DNA of 64,000 nucleotides from RYN-230 sp963851025 (GTDB lineage: Bacteria; Actinomycetota; Actinomycetes; Streptosporangiales; Streptosporangiaceae). Of this stretch, positions 61,251 to 64,000 are shown piece by piece (the first letter of the stretch is position 1; each line of letters starts with the position of its first letter). Location: assembly GCA_963851025.1 (NCBI GenBank), contig CAWKOA010000035.1, positions 310,001 through 374,000 on the forward strand. The letters are read 5' to 3'. The position numbers and the translations under genes were made by a program. The notes below the pieces were generated by a model. It was not told the DNA's origin. It saw nothing but the letters and a program-made list of their open reading frames with translations, and ran no database searches.

Positions 61251-62465
61251 ATGACCTCCCGCCCCTTGCACGCAGTGCTGCTCCCCGCGGCCCAGGGGGC
61301 GCAGCGGCTGATGGAGGCGCTGCGCGGGGCGCTGGACGGCACCGGCCCGGCGCTGCTGCCGGTCGATCCCAGGCTGCCCGCCGAGCAGGCCGGGGCCCTG
61401 CTCCAGGCGCTCCGCCCCGCCACCCTGGAAACCCAGGAAGGCATCCAACGGCTCGACCCGGGTGACTCACCCGGGGTGGCCCCGGGTACCGCGGTGGTGA
61501 TCGCCACCTCCGGGTCGACCGGGGAGCCCAAGGGCGTCGAGCTGAGCGCGGCGGCGCTGCGCCATTCGGCGCGGGCCAGCCTGGGCCGGATCGGCGCCCG
61601 GCCCGGCGAGGCCTGGCTGTCCTGCCTGCCGCCGAGTCACATCTCCGGCCTGCAGGTGTTCCTGCGCTCGCTGCTGTCCGGCGTCGCGCCGGTGGTCCTG
61701 GACCGGCTGGACGCCGCGAACGCGGGCCGCGGGGCCGGCGGGTACGTGTCGCTGGTGCCCACCCAGGTCCGGCACCTGCTGGACGAGCCCGGCGGGCGGG
61801 AGGCGCTGGCCGGGTTCCGCGCCATCCTGCTCGGCGGGGCCGCGGTGCCGGCCGGGCTGCGCGCCGAGGCGGCCGCCGCGGGGGCCCGCGTGATCACCAC
61901 CTACGGGATGTCCGAGACGTGCGGCGGCTGCGTCTACGACGGCGAGCCGCTGGACGGGGTGTCGGCCCGGATCGGTCCCGGCGGCCGGATCCAGCTGGCC
62001 GGCCCGGTCCTGTTCTCGGGGTACCGGGGGCGGCCCGGCCTGACGGCGGCCGCCCTGGACGGCGGCTGGTTCGTGACCTCCGACGTGGGCGAGCTGGACC
62101 CGGCGGGACGGCTGACGGTCCGGGGCCGGGCCGACGGCATGATCAACACCGGCGGCGAGAAGGTGTCGGCCGACGAGGTGGCGTCGGTGCTGGAAGACTG
62201 CCCGGGGGTCCGGGAGGCCGTGGTGGTTGGCCGGCCCGACCCGGAGTGGGGCGAGCTGGTCACCGCGATCGTGGTGGCCGCGGACCCGGCGGCGCCCCCG
62301 GGGCTGGACGCGCTGCGCGGGTTCGCCCGCGGGCGGCTGCCGGACTACGCGGCGCCGCGGGCGGTCGTCGTGGTCCCGGCCGTCCCGCTGCTGCCGTCGG
62401 GCAAGCCCGACCTGCAGGCGCTGCGGGCGCTGGCGCGGCCGGGCCGAGCGGCCCGGCCGGGGTGA
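61251..62465 (+). CDS. menE: o-Succinylbenzoate-CoA ligase
   Basis: A 404-residue adenylating enzyme, shorter than typical acyl-CoA synthetases, as usual for actinobacterial MenE. The ATP motif is 'VVIATSGSTGEPKGVELS', then 'LSCLPPSHISGLQVFLRSL', 'ITTYGMSETCGGCVYDG' (A5), 'WFVTSDVGELDPAGRLTVRGRADGMINTGGEKVSADEVASVL' (A7/A8 hinge), and the catalytic Lys in 'LLPSGKPDLQAL'. It makes OSB-CoA for MenB. ATG 61251 lies 7 nt after TAACCT, so it is probably leaderless. No MenB or MenA is in the window. Confidence 0.95.
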   Translation: MTSRPLHAVLLPAAQGAQRLMEALRGALDGTGPALLPVDPRLPAEQAGALLQALRPATLETQEGIQRLDPGDSPGVAPGTAVVIATSGSTGEPKGVELSAAALRHSARASLGRIGARPGEAWLSCLPPSHISGLQVFLRSLLSGVAPVVLDRLDAANAGRGAGGYVSLVPTQVRHLLDEPGGREALAGFRAILLGGAAVPAGLRAEAAAAGARVITTYGMSETCGGCVYDGEPLDGVSARIGPGGRIQLAGPVLFSGYRGRPGLTAAALDGGWFVTSDVGELDPAGRLTVRGRADGMINTGGEKVSADEVASVLEDCPGVREAVVVGRPDPEWGELVTAIVVAADPAAPPGLDALRGFARGRLPDYAAPRAVVVVPAVPLLPSGKPDLQALRALARPGRAARPG

Positions 62466-62810
62466 CGCACCGGCTGCGATGATGGTGCGCGCCTGGACTG
62501 GCCGGCCTGGCCAGGACTAAACCAGCGCCGCCGGGGCGTTCTCATTCCGTGGGAGTTCAGGCGGGGGAAAGGCCGGCGCACGGGGTCATTCAGGCCGGGA
62601 ACCGGCGGGAGCGGCAGCCGGGCAGGAGCGTGCGGGCCCACGTCCGGGCACAGTGGCGCGGCACGGGAACAATTGGCTCCCTCCAGCGTTAATACATAGT
62701 GCCCGCGCTTCACAGTAGCAAGTGCTGCGGACCGCTGGAGCACACCGAGATCGCGAATACGTACCGGCGTATGCGCGCACTGCGCGCCCACGATGGGAGG
62801 AGGTGCCTCG
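62466..62810. other. 345-bp upstream region of the principal sigma factor gene
   Basis: No gene is seen. The region has a hairpin-capable pair CTCCAGCG (62681-62688) / CGCTGGAG (62733-62740) and a weak promoter match, TTGGCT (62673-62678) with CATAGT 16 bp later. A locally AT-rich stretch lies between. A strong RBS, GGGAGGAGG, precedes the ATG at 62811. Confidence 0.45.
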
Positions 62811-64000
62811 ATGCCAAGGAATGCCACCGCCAGGCGGGAGCCCGAGGTTGCCGACGATGCGGCCACCATGCGGGTGGACGAGCTGATCCAGCTCGGCCGC
62901 GGCCAGGGGTACCTGTCCCTGACTGAGCTGCGCGCGGCGTTCGGTGACGCGGGCGTTTCCCCCTCGGAAGGCCGGTCCATCATCCGGGAGCTGGCGGAAG
63001 CCGGCGTCCGGCTGGGTGATGAGCCGGGCGGGGGCGCCGCGCCGGAGGGCGCGACCCCGCAGGGCCCGGCCGCACCGGGCCCTGACTCACAGAGCCCCGG
63101 GTCAAAGGGCCCCAGGTCAAAGGGCCTCAGCTCCAAGGGCCCCGGATCAAAGGGCACTGCCCCCAAGCGAGCACGGACGGGCACGGAGGACATGACTACA
63201 GCACAACTCACCGCATCTCGTGACGCCGCCGAGGAGCCTGCGCTGGACACCCTGGACGCCGCCGAGGCTGAGGCGGTCGCGCTAGCGGACGCAGGTCCCG
63301 CGGCGGAGCCGGCCGTGGAGGTCGCCTCGGGCACGGCCCAGCCGGCCCAGGCCGAGGTGGACCTGGACGACCAGACGTCCGCCATGGGTGACTCGGTGCA
63401 CACGTACCTGAAGTCGATCGGGCGGACCAGCCTGCTCACCGCCGAGCAGGAGGTCAACCTGGCCAAGCGGATCGAGGCGGGCCTGTTCGCGGAGCACAAG
63501 CTGGCCACCGAGCGTGACCTGAACGCGGGCTACCGCCGTGACCTCGAGGAAGTGGCCGAGGACGGGCGGCGCGCCAAGGCGCACATGCTGGAGGCCAACC
63601 TGCGCCTCGTGGTCTCGGTGGCCAAGAAGTACAGCGACCGCGGCCTGTCCCTGCTCGACGTGGTCCAGGAGGGCAACCTGGGCCTGATCCGGGCGGTCGA
63701 GAAGTTCGACTACACCAAGGGCTACAAGTTCTCCACCTACGCGATGTGGTGGATCCGGCAGGCCATCCAGCGCGGCTTCGCCGACTCGGCGCGCACGATC
63801 CGGCTCCCGGTGCACGTGCTCGAGATGCTGAGCAAGCTCAGCCGGGTCGAGCGGGACATGCACCAGCGGCTCGGCCGGGAGCCCACCCCCGAGGAGCTCG
63901 CCGTCGAGCTGGACCGGACCCCGGACCAGATCGAGGAGCTGCTGCGCACCAGCCGCCAGCCGATCAGCCTGGACTCCACGATCGGCGAGGACGGCGAGAC
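62811..64000 (+). CDS. rpoD: Principal RNA polymerase sigma factor (SigA/HrdB type), N-terminal part
   Basis: The first ~396 residues of the primary sigma factor; the gene runs off the right edge. Region 1.1-like sequence 'RVDELIQLGRGQGYLSLTELRAAFGDAGVSPSEG' is at ~20-70. A disordered linker (~70-190) with a five-residue SKGP-type repeat (~97-121) and an acidic segment follows. Region 1.2 is 'DSVHTYLKSIGRTSLLTAEQEVNLAKRIEAG' from ~193. Region 2 is 'NLRLVVSVAKKYSDRGLSLLDVVQEGNLGLIRAVEKFDYTKGYKFSTYAMWWIRQAIQRG' in essence (~262-322; core binding and -10 recognition), then 'RTIRLPVHVLEMLSKLSRV' and region 3. Start ATG 62811 behind GGGAGGAGG. No break seen. Confidence 0.95.
   Translation, partial: MPRNATARREPEVADDAATMRVDELIQLGRGQGYLSLTELRAAFGDAGVSPSEGRSIIRELAEAGVRLGDEPGGGAAPEGATPQGPAAPGPDSQSPGSKGPRSKGLSSKGPGSKGTAPKRARTGTEDMTTAQLTASRDAAEEPALDTLDAAEAEAVALADAGPAAEPAVEVASGTAQPAQAEVDLDDQTSAMGDSVHTYLKSIGRTSLLTAEQEVNLAKRIEAGLFAEHKLATERDLNAGYRRDLEEVAEDGRRAKAHMLEANLRLVVSVAKKYSDRGLSLLDVVQEGNLGLIRAVEKFDYTKGYKFSTYAMWWIRQAIQRGFADSARTIRLPVHVLEMLSKLSRVERDMHQRLGREPTPEELAVELDRTPDQIEELLRTSRQPISLDSTIGEDGE
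63099..63173 (+). repeat. 15-bp in-frame tandem repeat in the sigma factor linker
   Basis: Five 15-bp units (63099-63173; the last degenerate) encode GSKGP, RSKGL, SSKGP, GSKGT and APKRA. Being in-frame, they lengthen the linker between sigma regions 1.1 and 1.2 without breaking the gene. The basic repeat contrasts with the acidic sequence that follows. Confidence 0.75.

Overview
The window is very GC-rich DNA from a filamentous-type actinobacterium. The evidence is the family content: a glucosyl-3-phosphoglycerate synthase (GpgS), a DUF5753 XRE regulator next to a DUF397 protein, DUF3040, an Rv2578c-type radical SAM protein, a DinB/maleylpyruvate-isomerase-fold enzyme of the mycothiol type, a menaquinone (Men) pathway and a HrdB/SigA-like principal sigma factor. 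GTG starts are frequent and many starts look leaderless. I cannot fix the genus from the sequence. No tRNA, rRNA or CRISPR array was seen. It looks like chromosomal core and near-core sequence, with only one small transposase relic.

Layout. 1-2 kb: the end of an Old Yellow Enzyme gene, a GyrI-like protein and an alpha/beta hydrolase that lacks its serine nucleophile. 2-5.8 kb: methionine synthase metH (minus strand) behind an S-adenosylhomocysteine (SAH) riboswitch. 5.8-10 kb: an unknown protein, a phospholipase-D-like lipoprotein, a VapBC module and a secreted GH43 glycosidase. 10-16.8 kb: a WhiJ-like trio (ATPase anti-sigma type / XRE-DUF5753 / DUF397), a large secreted protein, a GH13 glycosidase and an S33 peptidase. 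16.8-25.4 kb: an MFS exporter, gpgS, VOC, FmdB-like, DinB-fold and siderophore-interacting proteins, sthA and an unknown gene. 25.6-29 kb: an operon of circularly permuted ATP-grasp, alpha-E and transglutaminase. 29.1-32.8 kb: a probable operon of a membrane-anchored disordered protein, a CHAD protein, a ParA-like ATPase and an unknown protein; this is the best candidate in the window for an uncharacterised system, possibly positioning of polyphosphate granules. 32.8-46.6 kb: DUF3040, radical SAM, a second MFS exporter with a MerR regulator, DUF6518, an amidohydrolase, a beta-lactamase-fold lipoprotein, a DinB-fold protein, a divergent XRE-cupin/methyltransferase pair, a NarL/DesK-type two-component system, and cysteine dioxygenase with rhodanese. 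46.8-62.5 kb: an MMPL transporter, menF, a transposase relic, a five-gene oligopeptide ABC transporter, then menD-menC and divergent menE. The window ends inside the principal sigma factor gene.

How genes work together. menF, menD, menC and menE supply the chorismate-to-OSB-CoA part of menaquinone synthesis, split by the peptide-transporter block. metH, its SAH riboswitch, cysteine dioxygenase and rhodanese bear on sulfur amino-acid metabolism. Both MFS exporters are close paralogues under different predicted operators.

Quality warning. At least ten otherwise well-conserved genes carry frameshifts, and every gene with a single shift has a net gain of one base. This is far more likely to be a systematic base-insertion error in the sequence than gene decay, so these are annotated as frameshifted CDS rather than pseudogenes.
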